Positions 9,378 to 18,294 of a stretch of DNA of 64,000 nucleotides are shown here, in pieces (position 1 is the stretch's first letter; each line of letters begins with the position of its first letter). A program made the translations under genes and the position numbers. The DNA lies in the NCBI RefSeq assembly GCF_018918095.1, contig NZ_JAHLPV010000007.1, positions 53,306-117,305 on the forward strand, written 5' to 3'. Below the pieces are notes generated by a model. It was not told the DNA's origin, made no database searches, and was given only the letters and a program-made list of their open reading frames with translations. Origin of the DNA: Acetivibrio sp. MSJd-27 (GTDB lineage: Bacteria > Bacillota > Clostridia > UMGS1840 > HGM11507).

Positions 9378-9852
9378 TCTCTCCTTCCAATTGGATTTTC
9401 AGCTGCTCCCGCGCCCTTTTCAGACGGATGGATACCGTAGATTCCGGAATGTACAGAATGTCAGAGATTTCCCGTATTTTCAGTTCCTGATAATAATAGA
9501 GAAGCAATACTTCTTTGTATTTCGGCGGCAGATTTAAAATGCGGGGCAGAAGGTCATCCTCCTCTGGAAATTCTTCTGCGGACAGGGAATCCAAAAGCAC
9601 GGGGGATGGCACCACTCTTCTCAGCCAGCCCGTGCGCAAGTAATTTTTACAGACATTGATCGCAATCCGCATCACCCAGGTTTTTTCAGATGATTTTCCC
9701 TGAAATCCGTGATAGCTTTTGTAAATTTTAAGGAAAGTGTCCTGCACAGCGTCCTCCGCGAGATGATAGTCCTTAAGATACAGGTAACTCATCCGCAGAA
9801 GGGCGTCTCCGTATTGCTCCATGATTCTTTCCATATCGGTGAACGGTTCCAA
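9361..9852 (-). CDS. ECF-type RNA polymerase sigma factor
   Basis: 163 residues if started at the TTG at 9852, which has GGGGGGAG four bases upstream; the next ATG (9834) has no ribosome site. Region 2 is visible as MSYLYLKDYHLAEDAVQDTF and the following -10 recognition helix (TWVMRIAINVCKNYLR). Region 4 is LPPKYKEVLLLYYYQELKIR followed by the helix-turn-helix IPESTVSIRLKRAREQLK. It should direct transcription of a small regulon in response to an envelope signal passed by the downstream membrane protein. The target promoters cannot be deduced here. Confidence 0.9.
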   Translation of the reverse strand: MEPFTDMERIMEQYGDALLRMSYLYLKDYHLAEDAVQDTFLKIYKSYHGFQGKSSEKTWVMRIAINVCKNYLRTGWLRRVVPSPVLLDSLSAEEFPEEDDLLPRILNLPPKYKEVLLLYYYQELKIREISDILYIPESTVSIRLKRAREQLKIQLEGENELEQ

Positions 9853-10120
9853 GTTTCTCCCCCCTTTCTGATGCTTAGACACAGCTTGGATTAGAATTCT
9901 TTCAAAATACACAAATTTTTTTCATGAGAAATGATGCGGATGGAATCGTAATTGCCTATTTTAAAAACAGCAAGCAATGCGGGCTTATGTTTTTCTGTTA
10001 TTTCTATGAAAAGTGTAGCATGAAAATGGCGCGCTGGCAACTTTTGTTTCATAAAAAGCCAATTCGCAATACAGGCAGTTTTAACGATTCGGAAGCATCT
10101 TAAAATAATTCAAAAAGTAC
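9853..10120. other. Intergenic space between divergent genes
   Basis: AT-rich sequence separating the minus-strand sigma gene from the plus-strand BlaI operon. No gene or hairpin was recognised. It should contain the promoter of the sigma gene, but no convincing match was found. Confidence 0.5.
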
Positions 10121-10174
10121 TTGACAATTTCATTATACATTTGTATAATGAAATTAGCTTATACAAATGTATAA
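10121..10174 (+). promoter_or_regulatory. Consensus promoter with two palindromic BlaI-type operators
   Basis: Perfect TTGACA (10121-10126), 17-base spacer, perfect TATAAT (10144-10149). A perfect dyad, CATTATACA TT TGTATAATG (10131-10150), covers the spacer and -10 box. A second, TTATACA AA TGTATAA (10159-10174), lies over the expected start point. Both contain TACA-N2-TGTA, the half-sites bound by BlaI/MecI repressors. Repressor bound here would block polymerase directly, so the operon should be autoregulated. Confidence 0.88.
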
Positions 10175-10265
10175 AAAGAATTAAATGCTTGTGCGGACGG
10201 AAGGATATTTTCGAGAAAAAATGGAAGCAAACGCTTCCCGACTGATTGAAAGAGGAGTGAAAAGA

Positions 10266-10640
10266 ATGACAAAATTGCAAAAGCTTCCTGAAACGGAGCT
10301 TCTGGTGATGCAGATTATCTGGAAAAACGGGAAAAGCGCCAATTCCGATATCATTGTGGGGGAATTCAACAAGCAAAAATCCTGGGAGCGCTCCGCTGTT
10401 TTAACGCTGTTGAAACGGCTGGAGGGGAAAGGCTTTGTGACCAGCGGCAAGGAGGGAAAACGCAATGTTTACACGCCTGCTGTTTCGGAAAAAGAATATC
10501 TGGAATTTGAAAGCAAGAGTTTTTTGGAGAAAGTGTGTGGGAACTCTGTAAAAAAACTGATTGCTTCCCTCTATCAGGGTAACAATCTTTCCAAAGAGGA
10601 CTTGGAAGAACTGAAACAATTTATCGAGGAGGCGGAATAG
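10266..10640 (+). CDS. BlaI/MecI/CopY-family transcriptional repressor
   Basis: 124-residue winged-helix repressor. The core is ETELLVMQIIWKNGKSANS followed by the recognition helix WERSAVLTLLKRLEGKGFV and a C-terminal dimerisation region. The ATG at 10266 follows GAGGAG at good spacing and gives the normal family length; a longer open frame upstream runs back to the operator region. It is immediately followed by its sensor peptidase gene. By family knowledge the repressor is cut when the sensor is activated, which frees the promoter. Confidence 0.93.
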   Translation: MTKLQKLPETELLVMQIIWKNGKSANSDIIVGEFNKQKSWERSAVLTLLKRLEGKGFVTSGKEGKRNVYTPAVSEKEYLEFESKSFLEKVCGNSVKKLIASLYQGNNLSKEDLEELKQFIEEAE

Positions 10641-12743
10641 ATGCTCGGCAATATTTTCAGCATATCCCTCTCTATGTCAGTGGTGATAGCGGGTTTGCTT
10701 GTGTTGTCCCCCCTGCTGGGGAAGAGGTACGCCGCGAAATGGAGATATTTTGTCTGGCTCGCCGTGGCGGTACGGCTGTTGATCCCCATCCATTTTTCAC
10801 TGCCGGAGGCGCCTGTGAGAATACCCGTGGTATCGAATACTGCCATTCAGGAAATGCAGGGGGAAGCTTTTTCGCCTGCGGCTCCTTCCAAGATACCCAC
10901 GGTTACACCTGCCGCGGATCCGCCCAAATCGATTTCCTTGCAGGATATGCTTTTTATCCTTTGGGCAGCAGGCGCGGCTCTCTTTCTTTTGCGGCATCTG
11001 GCCGGTTACGTTCTTTTCCGAAGAAGAATCCGGCCATGGTGCGTCAGTGCCGGGGAAGGCAATCCGCCGGTTAAAATATGCAGGAAGATAAAAAGCCCCA
11101 TGCTGGTTGGTTTTGTCCGGCCGGTGATTTTGCTTCCCGATAAGGAATACGGCGAGGAGGAGCTTGCCATTATCCTGTCTCATGAGACGGCTCACTATAA
11201 GCGGAAGGATATATGGTATAAGCTGCTGCTGATTGCCGCCAACGCGGTGCATTGGTTCAATCCTCTGGTGTATGCAATGACTCGTTTTGCCAACCAAGAT
11301 CTGGAGTTTTCCTGTGATGATATGGTGACGGAAAACCGTGATCTGGCATTCCGGAAGACTTACTCCCGAACCATTCTTCAAGCCGTTCAGAATGAAAGAG
11401 CAACCTCGCTTTCCACCTGCTTGAAAGGAGGAAAAAGAGAGATGAAAAAACGTTTTGCAAATATTCTCAGCAAGGACAAAAAGAAAACCGGAGCCTTTCT
11501 GCTTGCGGTTGTGCTGCTTATCACGCTGACGATCGGTGCTTTTGTCGCCTGCGGCGGCAATCCGGTTGTTTATCAGAACAGAGCCTTGGGTTTTTCTATG
11601 GAAATCCCCGGAGATTGGGAGGGGCGGTATGAAATTGAGGAAAACGGTGAGACCGTAACGGTATATCACAAGGCGATCCGGGAAACCTATGGCGACGGTA
11701 TGGGCGACCTGTTTTATATCCAGCGGATGGAAGGCTCCCCGTCGGACGAGGAGGCAAACGAGCCCGGCGGACGAACGGTCGTGCTCCGTGAGAACGGATA
11801 TACCTACGTTTTCGGAATTCCGACCGACGTGCGCCATCCGGCGTGGGAAGGCGGAGACACAGCGCTGAGCAATGAGTATCTTCAAATGAGCAAAACGGCA
11901 TCGCGCACGGTGAAAAACAGTGTCAAAGGGATTGCGCCGGACGGTTCCGTGCCTGCCAGTGACATAACCAGACTGTATGAATATAAGGGAACTTATACAG
12001 GCGACAACGTAGGGGTAATGAATATTGTCGGTATGCTTGATTTTGTCGGAATTCCGGTAGACACCATTCAGCTGCAAACAGACCACAAGCCATATGGTAT
12101 TACCGTAAACTATAAAGTAGACAGCAGAGCGGACTATCGTTTTCTCAATTATAGGGGCTTTGAACAGACCATGGCGGTTCTGTTCGCCCTGATACCGAAC
12201 GCGGATGAAATCCGGTGCGTTGTTTATGACAATTACTCGGATTTGGATGATCCGGACACCGCTTTTGCAGGTGCTTATGGGGGAAGAACACTGCTCCATG
12301 AAAGGAGCGGAATGGAGGCCTTTACCGAGGAAGCCATCCGAAGCGCGGCGGAGACATTGGAAAGCTTCACGGACTATTTCCATAGGGTATCCGAACTGCC
12401 GCCGTATCGGAACGAGGGCGGCAACGCAATGCAGACCGCCAAATATGCGGTGATTGGGAATGACTGTGAATTTGTGATAAACAGTATACTGACTCGGCGT
12501 GTGGTTGTCACGGATGAATTGCTGAATCAGCTTTCTCTTCGCGAATGGATTCCAGAGAGCAATCCTATTTTTACAGATTATATGGGAAAGGAACTGGAGT
12601 TTCAGACACAGGACGTCCGGAATTTCAAGACAGGGGAGCTGAGCACCTATCTGTTTGTGTTTGACGGGAACCGCTTGATTGCGCATGGAAAGATAAGAAC
12701 CGCTGAGGAAGGCAGAATAATTTTGGAATTTATTCGGAATTAG
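10641..12743 (+). CDS. BlaR1/MecR1-like M56 membrane metallopeptidase with DUF4825-like sensor domain
   Basis: 700 residues. Several N-terminal membrane helices precede the zinc-protease motif HETAH (His181, Glu182, His185), followed by the conserved LEFSCDD. A further membrane segment (LLAVVLLITLTIGAF) leads to an outer domain. This is not the penicillin-binding sensor of true BlaR1. It begins with a strand-rich unit (LGFSMEIPGDW) and continues into a DUF4825-like unit (YKGTYTGDNVGVMNIVGMLD, FALIPNADEIRC). The start codon directly abuts the repressor stop. It probably senses an envelope-acting compound, but no beta-lactamase or other effector gene is nearby. The DUF4825 call is from memory of the family. 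Confidence 0.85.
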   Translation: MLGNIFSISLSMSVVIAGLLVLSPLLGKRYAAKWRYFVWLAVAVRLLIPIHFSLPEAPVRIPVVSNTAIQEMQGEAFSPAAPSKIPTVTPAADPPKSISLQDMLFILWAAGAALFLLRHLAGYVLFRRRIRPWCVSAGEGNPPVKICRKIKSPMLVGFVRPVILLPDKEYGEEELAIILSHETAHYKRKDIWYKLLLIAANAVHWFNPLVYAMTRFANQDLEFSCDDMVTENRDLAFRKTYSRTILQAVQNERATSLSTCLKGGKREMKKRFANILSKDKKKTGAFLLAVVLLITLTIGAFVACGGNPVVYQNRALGFSMEIPGDWEGRYEIEENGETVTVYHKAIRETYGDGMGDLFYIQRMEGSPSDEEANEPGGRTVVLRENGYTYVFGIPTDVRHPAWEGGDTALSNEYLQMSKTASRTVKNSVKGIAPDGSVPASDITRLYEYKGTYTGDNVGVMNIVGMLDFVGIPVDTIQLQTDHKPYGITVNYKVDSRADYRFLNYRGFEQTMAVLFALIPNADEIRCVVYDNYSDLDDPDTAFAGAYGGRTLLHERSGMEAFTEEAIRSAAETLESFTDYFHRVSELPPYRNEGGNAMQTAKYAVIGNDCEFVINSILTRRVVVTDELLNQLSLREWIPESNPIFTDYMGKELEFQTQDVRNFKTGELSTYLFVFDGNRLIAHGKIRTAEEGRIILEFIRN

Positions 12744-12765
12744 CAATATACCAATATGGAAAAAG

Positions 12766-12809
12766 AAAACACTTGCCGAAACGTTTCTTGTTTTCGGCAA
12801 GTGTTTTTA
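12766..12809 (+). terminator. Terminator of the BlaI/M56 operon
   Basis: AAACACTTGCCGAAA pairs with TTTTCGGCAAGTGTTT and is followed by T residues. Confidence 0.88.
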
Positions 12810-13055
12810 TAGTGTTTCTCTTTATTTATACATGAGCAAGCAAAGGAAATATCGACGGATTGGTTTTGTGGAGCAAGCCCGAAAAAATCCATCTGATTTC
12901 TGTCTCTGGAGCCGATTGCAGAATGTTCTGCATAGGAACGCCTGCATTCCCGAAAATATCATAATTAACATGGTTAAAGCAGTTTACAATCACACTATCC
13001 GCTTTCCTGGGATAACAAATAAGCAATATCATGTTCTCTGGGTAAGAGAAAAATG
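12810..13055 (-). other. Mostly non-coding stretch with a weak minus-strand ORF
   Basis: A minus-strand frame of 68 codons (12826-13032) lacks a convincing ribosome site and any recognised motif. It could be a gene remnant associated with the acetyltransferase on the same strand. Nothing else was seen. Confidence 0.25.
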
Positions 13056-13562
13056 TCAGTTTATGATCTTATTCGTAACGTTTTTTATCTTAGCAGGTAT
13101 GCCAACCGCTGTTGAAAACTCCGGTACATCACATAATACTACTGCATTAGCACCGATTTTAGCGCCTTTTCCTATTTTAATTGGACCCAGTATTTTTGCT
13201 CCAGCCCCAATAAATACGTCATCTTCAATAACAGGAGAGCCTTTTTTATTGTTAACAACACCTATGGTCGTTTGATGATAAATTGTTACATTATTATGTA
13301 TGACTGTGCCGCCGCTGATTATAACGCCATTTGCTCCGTGTACAAAATTGACCCCTTTTCCGATTTTGCATTCTGGAGCAATTTCTGCATGAGCAAATAT
13401 TCGGACAAACACAATATCCAAAACATAATAAAGAAACCATAAGATATGTCTTAACCCTGGAATTTTTATTTTATAGTATATAAAGTTTCCTATTCGATAA
13501 ATACAAAAAGCTTGTATGCCGATTATTCCCATAGTTCTTAGCTTATTTATAAAGCGTCTCAT
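13056..13562 (-). CDS. Serine acetyltransferase-like hexapeptide-repeat acyltransferase
   Basis: 168 residues. An N-terminal helical part (IQAFCIYRIGNFIYY) precedes a left-handed beta-helix of hexapeptide repeats (IAPECKIGKGVNFVHGANGV, VIEDDVFIGAGAKI, IGKGAKIGANAVV) and the terminal AVGIPAK typical of CysE-like acetyltransferases. The catalytic histidines are probably in VNFVHG and IYHQTT. The ATG has GGAG six bases upstream. Short CysE-like proteins of this size often act on sugars in polysaccharide synthesis rather than on serine, and no cysteine gene is adjacent. Acetyl-CoA-dependent transfer is well supported; the acceptor is unknown. Confidence 0.82.
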   Translation of the reverse strand: MRRFINKLRTMGIIGIQAFCIYRIGNFIYYKIKIPGLRHILWFLYYVLDIVFVRIFAHAEIAPECKIGKGVNFVHGANGVIISGGTVIHNNVTIYHQTTIGVVNNKKGSPVIEDDVFIGAGAKILGPIKIGKGAKIGANAVVLCDVPEFSTAVGIPAKIKNVTNKIIN

Positions 13563-13743
13563 ATAAATCTCCGTTCTACTATTTACAATATGTCTGACAG
13601 GCGGTCAAGACTTTATTCGTCAAAAACTTGGAGAGTTGTACTTCGGATTGGTCATACTGTTCCAAGCCGCAGATATATGCAATGCTATTGACAACACCAA
13701 GAGTCTGCATACGGTTTTCTCCGCTGTTATGATGATAGGATTT

Positions 13744-14880
13744 TTACTGATTCAGCCAGTCCAAAAATGCATCAATGGTATAAGTAAAGGCGACATCCAC
13801 CTGAGCGTCTTTTTGAATCAGAAATTCTGACAGGCCGTATTCTTTTCCATTATAGGCCCAGTCATACGTATAGCCTAGTCTGGTCCAGGGATAGGCGCTT
13901 TCCTCGTAGGACCATTTCGTGTTCCCCTCAAACCAGGAAAGAAAAGCAGGGGATGGCTGTATGGCGAAGTGATCTGTCATCACGGATTTTGAGATGTCCG
14001 GTTCGTAGGCTGGGCGGATCAAATTCTCGGGGGAAACCCAAAAGCCGCTCACATGGGTATAACTGGAATCCAGAGGGAGACCAATCAACTGTTTGAACCG
14101 CAGGGGCCAATTGAAAACCCCCTCTTTGTTAGCGCGGTACCAGGCTTTGATTTCCTTATCGGTAAAGGTCCACACTTCCCCCCATTTCAGGGTGACGGAA
14201 GTGCCCTCCGGATAACTGTCGGGATATTTGTGCATAGAGAGCATCAGAACTTTCCCTTCTTCATTCCAGGTGACGTCGGGACTGTTTTCCGCTACCGAAA
14301 CCACAGGGAGGATTTCTTCCGGTTCAATGGTTTTCGCGTCTTCCACCGCCGCGGCATACAGACCGCTTGCTATTTGAGCGGAAAAGCTCCCGATGATATT
14401 TTTTGTCTCTTCCTCGGTGATGGGGGACTGCGGGCAGAAAGCACTGCCAACCGGGGGAATAACCTGTTTTAAGGTGCAAAATGCAACCGCTTCGCCTGCC
14501 CAATGGCTGACGCTTTCCAAATCGGAGTAATCCAGATGAATCATCCAGGCACCCTGAGGTCCTTGCTTTGCATATTGATAGGTGCGCAGGAGCATAACCG
14601 CTGCTTCTTCCCGGGTGATAGGGGATTCCGGCGAAAAAAGATTATTTCCGCTGCCCTGGACAATACGGTTCTGCCGCGCCCAGCTGACGTAGGGCGCATA
14701 GCCTTTTTCCATGCTGACATCGTCAAATGGCATTTCCTGATAAAGGGATGGGCGAATGGCAAAAAATTGTCCTAAATTCATCACAAATTCTGCTCTGGAG
14801 ACGGTTTCCTCTGCCGCGGCAGGGATATAGCCAAAGACGATAACAAGTGCCAGCAGAAGGGAAAGCGTTTTTTTCTTCAT
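13744..14880 (-). CDS. Secreted SLH-domain protein of unknown function
   Basis: 378 residues with a signal peptide ending near PAAAEE. Residues about 26-165 carry SLH-type repeats (PFDDVSMEKGYAPYVSWARQ, NLFSPESPITREEAAVMLLR), which anchor proteins to wall-linked polymer. The remainder, about 190-378, is aromatic-rich and matches nothing I recognise (DKEIKAWYRANK, WSYEESAYPWTRLGYTYDW). It starts two bases after the trmB stop and is probably cotranscribed with it. The SLH part is clear; the function is unknown. Confidence 0.8.
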   Translation of the reverse strand: MKKKTLSLLLALVIVFGYIPAAAEETVSRAEFVMNLGQFFAIRPSLYQEMPFDDVSMEKGYAPYVSWARQNRIVQGSGNNLFSPESPITREEAAVMLLRTYQYAKQGPQGAWMIHLDYSDLESVSHWAGEAVAFCTLKQVIPPVGSAFCPQSPITEEETKNIIGSFSAQIASGLYAAAVEDAKTIEPEEILPVVSVAENSPDVTWNEEGKVLMLSMHKYPDSYPEGTSVTLKWGEVWTFTDKEIKAWYRANKEGVFNWPLRFKQLIGLPLDSSYTHVSGFWVSPENLIRPAYEPDISKSVMTDHFAIQPSPAFLSWFEGNTKWSYEESAYPWTRLGYTYDWAYNGKEYGLSEFLIQKDAQVDVAFTYTIDAFLDWLNQ

Positions 14881-14882
14881 TT

Positions 14883-15536
14883 TTATTCCTCCTCATTTTG
14901 CCGGAAGATGACTTCACAGCGGTATATGGGCATTCCCTGTTCTGCAAACAAGGTCTCATACTCCGTCATGACATTTTCTTCAAAACGGCTGTTATGCAAA
15001 TCGAATGTAATATTTCTCATTTTCAGATCACAATCCGCAAACTCATTGAGGGAGAACTCAAATAATTTTCGGTTATCCGTCTTAAAATGCAGTTCTCCTC
15101 CCGGGATCAGGATCCGCTCATAAATGGCAAGAAAATCCCGGTAGGTCAAACGGCGTTTTTTCTGCCCAGATTTTTTCCAGGGATCGCTGAAGTTTAAATA
15201 CAGCCGCTCAAAACTGTGATCTTTCATAGAATCGGACAGGATTTTTGCATCCCCAATGATAAATTTGACATTGGTAAGTCCCGCTTCCTTGACCTTTTCC
15301 ATAGCCATCAGAATCACGTCCGGGCATTTTTCAATTGCCACGAAGTTAATGTTGGGATATTTTTGCCCCATCTGTGTGATGAATTTCCCTTTCCCACAGC
15401 CGATTTCGATATGAATTGGTCCTGGATTCGGAAAAACGGAGCAGGGATCTTCCCGAAATGCTTCCAAATTTTCAATCTGGTATTCTTTGCAGTTTTCAAT
15501 CCGGTCCTCACGGTGTTTTTTCTTTCGCATTCTCAT
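14883..15536 (-). CDS. trmB: tRNA (guanine-N7-)-methyltransferase TrmB
   Basis: Methylates G46 in the tRNA variable loop using S-adenosylmethionine. It is 217 residues, as in the family. Motif I is IHIEIGCGKGKFI. The conserved TrmB segments LNFSDPWKKSGQKKRRLT and HFKTDNRKLFEFS are both present. It is transcribed leftwards from a good promoter at 15573-15601, with the SLH gene directly behind it. Confidence 0.96.
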   Translation of the reverse strand: MRMRKKKHREDRIENCKEYQIENLEAFREDPCSVFPNPGPIHIEIGCGKGKFITQMGQKYPNINFVAIEKCPDVILMAMEKVKEAGLTNVKFIIGDAKILSDSMKDHSFERLYLNFSDPWKKSGQKKRRLTYRDFLAIYERILIPGGELHFKTDNRKLFEFSLNEFADCDLKMRNITFDLHNSRFEENVMTEYETLFAEQGMPIYRCEVIFRQNEEE

Positions 15537-15572
15537 GTTGGCAGGTGCCCCCCTTTTTTTCTGTCAAATTCT

Positions 15573-15601
15573 ATTGTACATCAACTGAGCTGTCCTGGCA
15601 A
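15573..15601 (-). promoter_or_regulatory. Promoter of trmB
   Basis: On the minus strand TTGCCA (15601-15596), 17-base spacer, TACAAT (15578-15573). Confidence 0.6.
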
Positions 15602-15802
15602 TCCCCAATTTATCCGATGGCTGTTCTTGTCATAATTTAGACCAAAATAGGTTGAAAAAAGCCAAAAATACAAAATTATTTCAAATAAAATCTTTTTAGA
15701 AAACAAAAATTGCAAACTAAAATTGCAATAAAACAAAAAAAGATATTTCTTTTTTTCGCAAAATAAGCTATAGTTAAATGGAAAGATTGCGAGGTGAACT
15801 TG

Positions 15803-16756
15803 ATGCAGGCACCGAAGGAAAACAATGTAAAGCAGGGGAGTTATCCCATGCAGGTGTATCTCCAAGGGACAGGGGATTACCGGTTTCATTCAGAGCCTCA
15901 CTGGCATGAATATATGGAAATGATTTATGTGGTGAAAGGCCGGGCACAAGCAGCGATCGGCGGTGAACGGTTTGAACTGAGTCAGAACGACATTATTTTT
16001 GTGCGCAGCAAGGCGATTCACTATACGGATGACTTGATGCCGGGCGAAACGCTTTGTTTTGTCGTGTGCTTTTATCCGGAGATGATCAAGTCCACCTATT
16101 GCAGTTCCATGGAAGTGCAGTATGTCAATCAGTTTTTGGGATGCTTCAACAACGGCAGGGAATACAGAATCAGCCGCGGAACCGGCGCTGAGAATGAATT
16201 GGAGACTATTTTAAAACGGATGTATGAGGTTTACAAGGCGGGCTTAATCGGATATGAGCTTGATGTGAAAGGGTATTTTTATCAGATGGTTTCCGCCATG
16301 CTTCGCAACGGATACATCAGCGTGAACCAAAACCCTGCGGAAAAAGATTATTCCAAGCCGTTTAACAAGGTGCTGGAATACATTGACAATCACTACATGG
16401 AAGATCTGGATCTGACGCTTTTGTCCAATAAAATGGACTTCAGCTACCATTATTTTTCCAAGCTGTTCAAGCGGATTGTAGGAAAAAGCTATAAACAGTA
16501 TCTGGACTATGTCCGGGTGACCGCGGCAGAGCGCTTTATTCTGGACGAGGATATGAATATCTCAGAGGCGGCAAACAGTGTTGGCATCAAGGATATCACC
16601 TGTTTTTACCGTATCTACAAGCGCGTCCGGGGTTACTCGCCCAGCGATTTTAAACGTTCCGTCAAAAAAATGAAAAAGGAGAATGAAAATGAAAGTTTTT
16701 CTGACAGCCAAAGACAGCGATCTGCGCCTGACACAGACAGCGGATCTGTCCTTTGA
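15803..16756 (+). CDS. AraC-family transcriptional regulator
   Basis: 317 residues from the ATG at 15803, which has AGG about eight bases upstream. The N-terminal half is a cupin-like sensor fold (PHWHEYMEMIYVVKGRA). The C-terminus carries the two AraC helix-turn-helix units (LSNKMDFSYHYFSKLFKRIV and ISEAANSVGIKDITCFYRIY). The reading frame runs 68 bp into the GH30 gene, so the last 20 or so residues are out-of-frame extension beyond the usual end of the family. The overlap implies a common transcript with GH30 and regulation by a ligand related to its substrate. Confidence 0.92.
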   Translation: MQAPKENNVKQGSYPMQVYLQGTGDYRFHSEPHWHEYMEMIYVVKGRAQAAIGGERFELSQNDIIFVRSKAIHYTDDLMPGETLCFVVCFYPEMIKSTYCSSMEVQYVNQFLGCFNNGREYRISRGTGAENELETILKRMYEVYKAGLIGYELDVKGYFYQMVSAMLRNGYISVNQNPAEKDYSKPFNKVLEYIDNHYMEDLDLTLLSNKMDFSYHYFSKLFKRIVGKSYKQYLDYVRVTAAERFILDEDMNISEAANSVGIKDITCFYRIYKRVRGYSPSDFKRSVKKMKKENENESFSDSQRQRSAPDTDSGSVL

Positions 16757-18005
16757 AAAGAACCCCTCTGAGATGGAAGTCATCAATGTGCATGACGACC
16801 TGGAATTTCAGACCATAAAGGGATTTGGAGGAGCTTTTACCGAATCCTTTTGCTATACCATGTCCAAAATGTCGGAAGAAAACCGCAATAAGGTATTAAA
16901 CGCTTATTTTGGTCCGGATGGAATCGGATATTCCGTGGGCAGGGTACATATGGGAAGCTGTGATTTTTCAACCGGGCATTATTCGTGTATTGAAGAAGGG
17001 GACATGGATCTGTCCACCTTCCACATTGAACGGGATAAAAAATGGATCCTTCCCACTCTGAAAAAAGCAATGGAGATAAACGGCGCCCCCTTGAAAATGC
17101 TGGTTTCTCCCTGGAGCCCGCCGGCACATTTCAAGACCAATAAAGACCGCAATCACGGCGGAAAATTGCTGGATGAATGCAAAAAAGCCTGGGCGGAGCA
17201 CTATGTGAAATTCATTGATGCATATTGGAAGGAAGGCGTGCCGATCTGGGCGGTGACCGTTCAGAATGAACCGGCCGCGACGCAGACTTGGGATTCCTGC
17301 GTCTATACAGCCGAGGAGGAAGGTCTTTTTGTGCGGGATTACCTTTATCCGGCTCTGAAAAACAGCCCTTATCTGAACACAAAAATATTCATTTGGGATC
17401 ACAATAAAGTAATGGCTTACGAGCGGGCGAGGGATACCCTTAAAATTGCAGACGGTCTGGTGGACGGCGTGGGTGTGCACTGGTACGGCGGCGATCATTT
17501 TGAAGCCCTTGACTTCATCAGCCGTCAATATCCGGACAAAGAGCTGGTGTTTACGGAGGGCTGTCAGGAGGAAGCGGAACAATTTCTGGGCAAGTGGTGC
17601 GTCGGGGAGCGGTACGCTCATGATATCATCGGCAATATGAATCACAATCTGACCACCTTCCTGGACTGGAATCTGGCACTTGATGAAAAGGGCGGCCCGA
17701 ACCATGTGGGAAATTACTGCAGTGCTCCGATCATTCTGGATACGGCGAAAGATGAAATTTCTTTTGAGAATTCCTATTACTATATCGGACACTTTTCAAA
17801 ATTTATCCGTCCGGGGGCGAAGCGCTTGGGAACCAGCCGGTATACTGAGAAAATCGATGCTTTGGCTGTGAGAAACCCAGACGGCGGTATTGTTCTGGTG
17901 GTGCTGAACCGGGAGGAGAAGAAGATGCCGGTCAATATTGTCTATCACAGAGAACAGGCGAGCATGGAGATGCCGCCGCGTTCCATTGCGACATTTTTGT
18001 TTTAA
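16689..18005 (+). CDS. Glycoside hydrolase family 30 (glucosylceramidase-like) enzyme
   Basis: 438 residues with no signal peptide, so it acts in the cytoplasm on imported oligosaccharides or glycosides. The GH30 start is clear (IKGFGGAFTESFCY). The acid/base is Glu194 in VTVQNEPAA and the nucleophile Glu290 in LVFTEGCQEE. The ending ARNPDGGIVLVVLNREEK-like strand belongs to the accessory beta domain. The ATG at 16689 is chosen because AAGGAG lies seven bases before it; another ATG two codons upstream is too close to that site. The substrate may be a beta-glucoside, beta-xyloside or beta-fucoside; the sequence does not settle this. It is cotranscribed with the AraC gene. Confidence 0.92.
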   Translation: MKVFLTAKDSDLRLTQTADLSFEKNPSEMEVINVHDDLEFQTIKGFGGAFTESFCYTMSKMSEENRNKVLNAYFGPDGIGYSVGRVHMGSCDFSTGHYSCIEEGDMDLSTFHIERDKKWILPTLKKAMEINGAPLKMLVSPWSPPAHFKTNKDRNHGGKLLDECKKAWAEHYVKFIDAYWKEGVPIWAVTVQNEPAATQTWDSCVYTAEEEGLFVRDYLYPALKNSPYLNTKIFIWDHNKVMAYERARDTLKIADGLVDGVGVHWYGGDHFEALDFISRQYPDKELVFTEGCQEEAEQFLGKWCVGERYAHDIIGNMNHNLTTFLDWNLALDEKGGPNHVGNYCSAPIILDTAKDEISFENSYYYIGHFSKFIRPGAKRLGTSRYTEKIDALAVRNPDGGIVLVVLNREEKKMPVNIVYHREQASMEMPPRSIATFLF

Positions 18006-18011
18006 TTTTTG

Positions 18012-18039
18012 TTGACAACAGAAAATTTTGGAGTATAAT
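18012..18039 (+). promoter_or_regulatory. Promoter of the FMN-riboswitch/ribU unit
   Basis: TTGACA (18012-18017), 16-base spacer, TATAAT (18034-18039), starting seven bases after the GH30 stop. Confidence 0.8.
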
Positions 18040-18061
18040 AAAAAGAGAAATGATATGTTTG

Positions 18062-18188
18062 TTTCGGGGCGAGGTGAAATTCCTCACTGGTGGTGATCCG
18101 GTTTTTCCGGCAAGTCCACGACCCGCTTTTTGCGGCTGAGCTGGTGTGAATCCAGAACCAACGGTACAGTCCGGATAAAAGAAGCAAA
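18062..18188 (+). promoter_or_regulatory. FMN riboswitch (RFN element)
   Basis: Carries the conserved RFN blocks in order: CGGGGCGAGGTGAAATTCC, CACTGGTGGTGATCCGG, AAGTCCACGACCC, GCTGAGCTGGTGTGAATCC and ACGGTACAGTCCGGAT. FMN binding should favour the terminator hairpin at 18217 and shut off ribU. Confidence 0.97.
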
Positions 18189-18216
18189 ATGCATATTTTT
18201 GAAATACGCATTGATT

Positions 18217-18245
18217 CGCCCTGGGTTATACCCGGGGCGTTTTTA
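18217..18245 (+). terminator. Riboswitch-controlled terminator
   Basis: CGCCCTGGG, loop TTATA, CCCGGGGCG followed by six T residues, about 50 bases before the ribU start. Confidence 0.88.
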
Positions 18246-18294
18246 TTTGCCGGAAGACATACCGTTTCAAATATAGAAAAGTGAGGTATGTTTT

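Noticed and set aside
10797..12800. 667-codon minus-strand open frame opposite the M56 peptidase
   Set aside because: It lies antisense to a gene with clear motifs, runs through the terminator and has no start signal.
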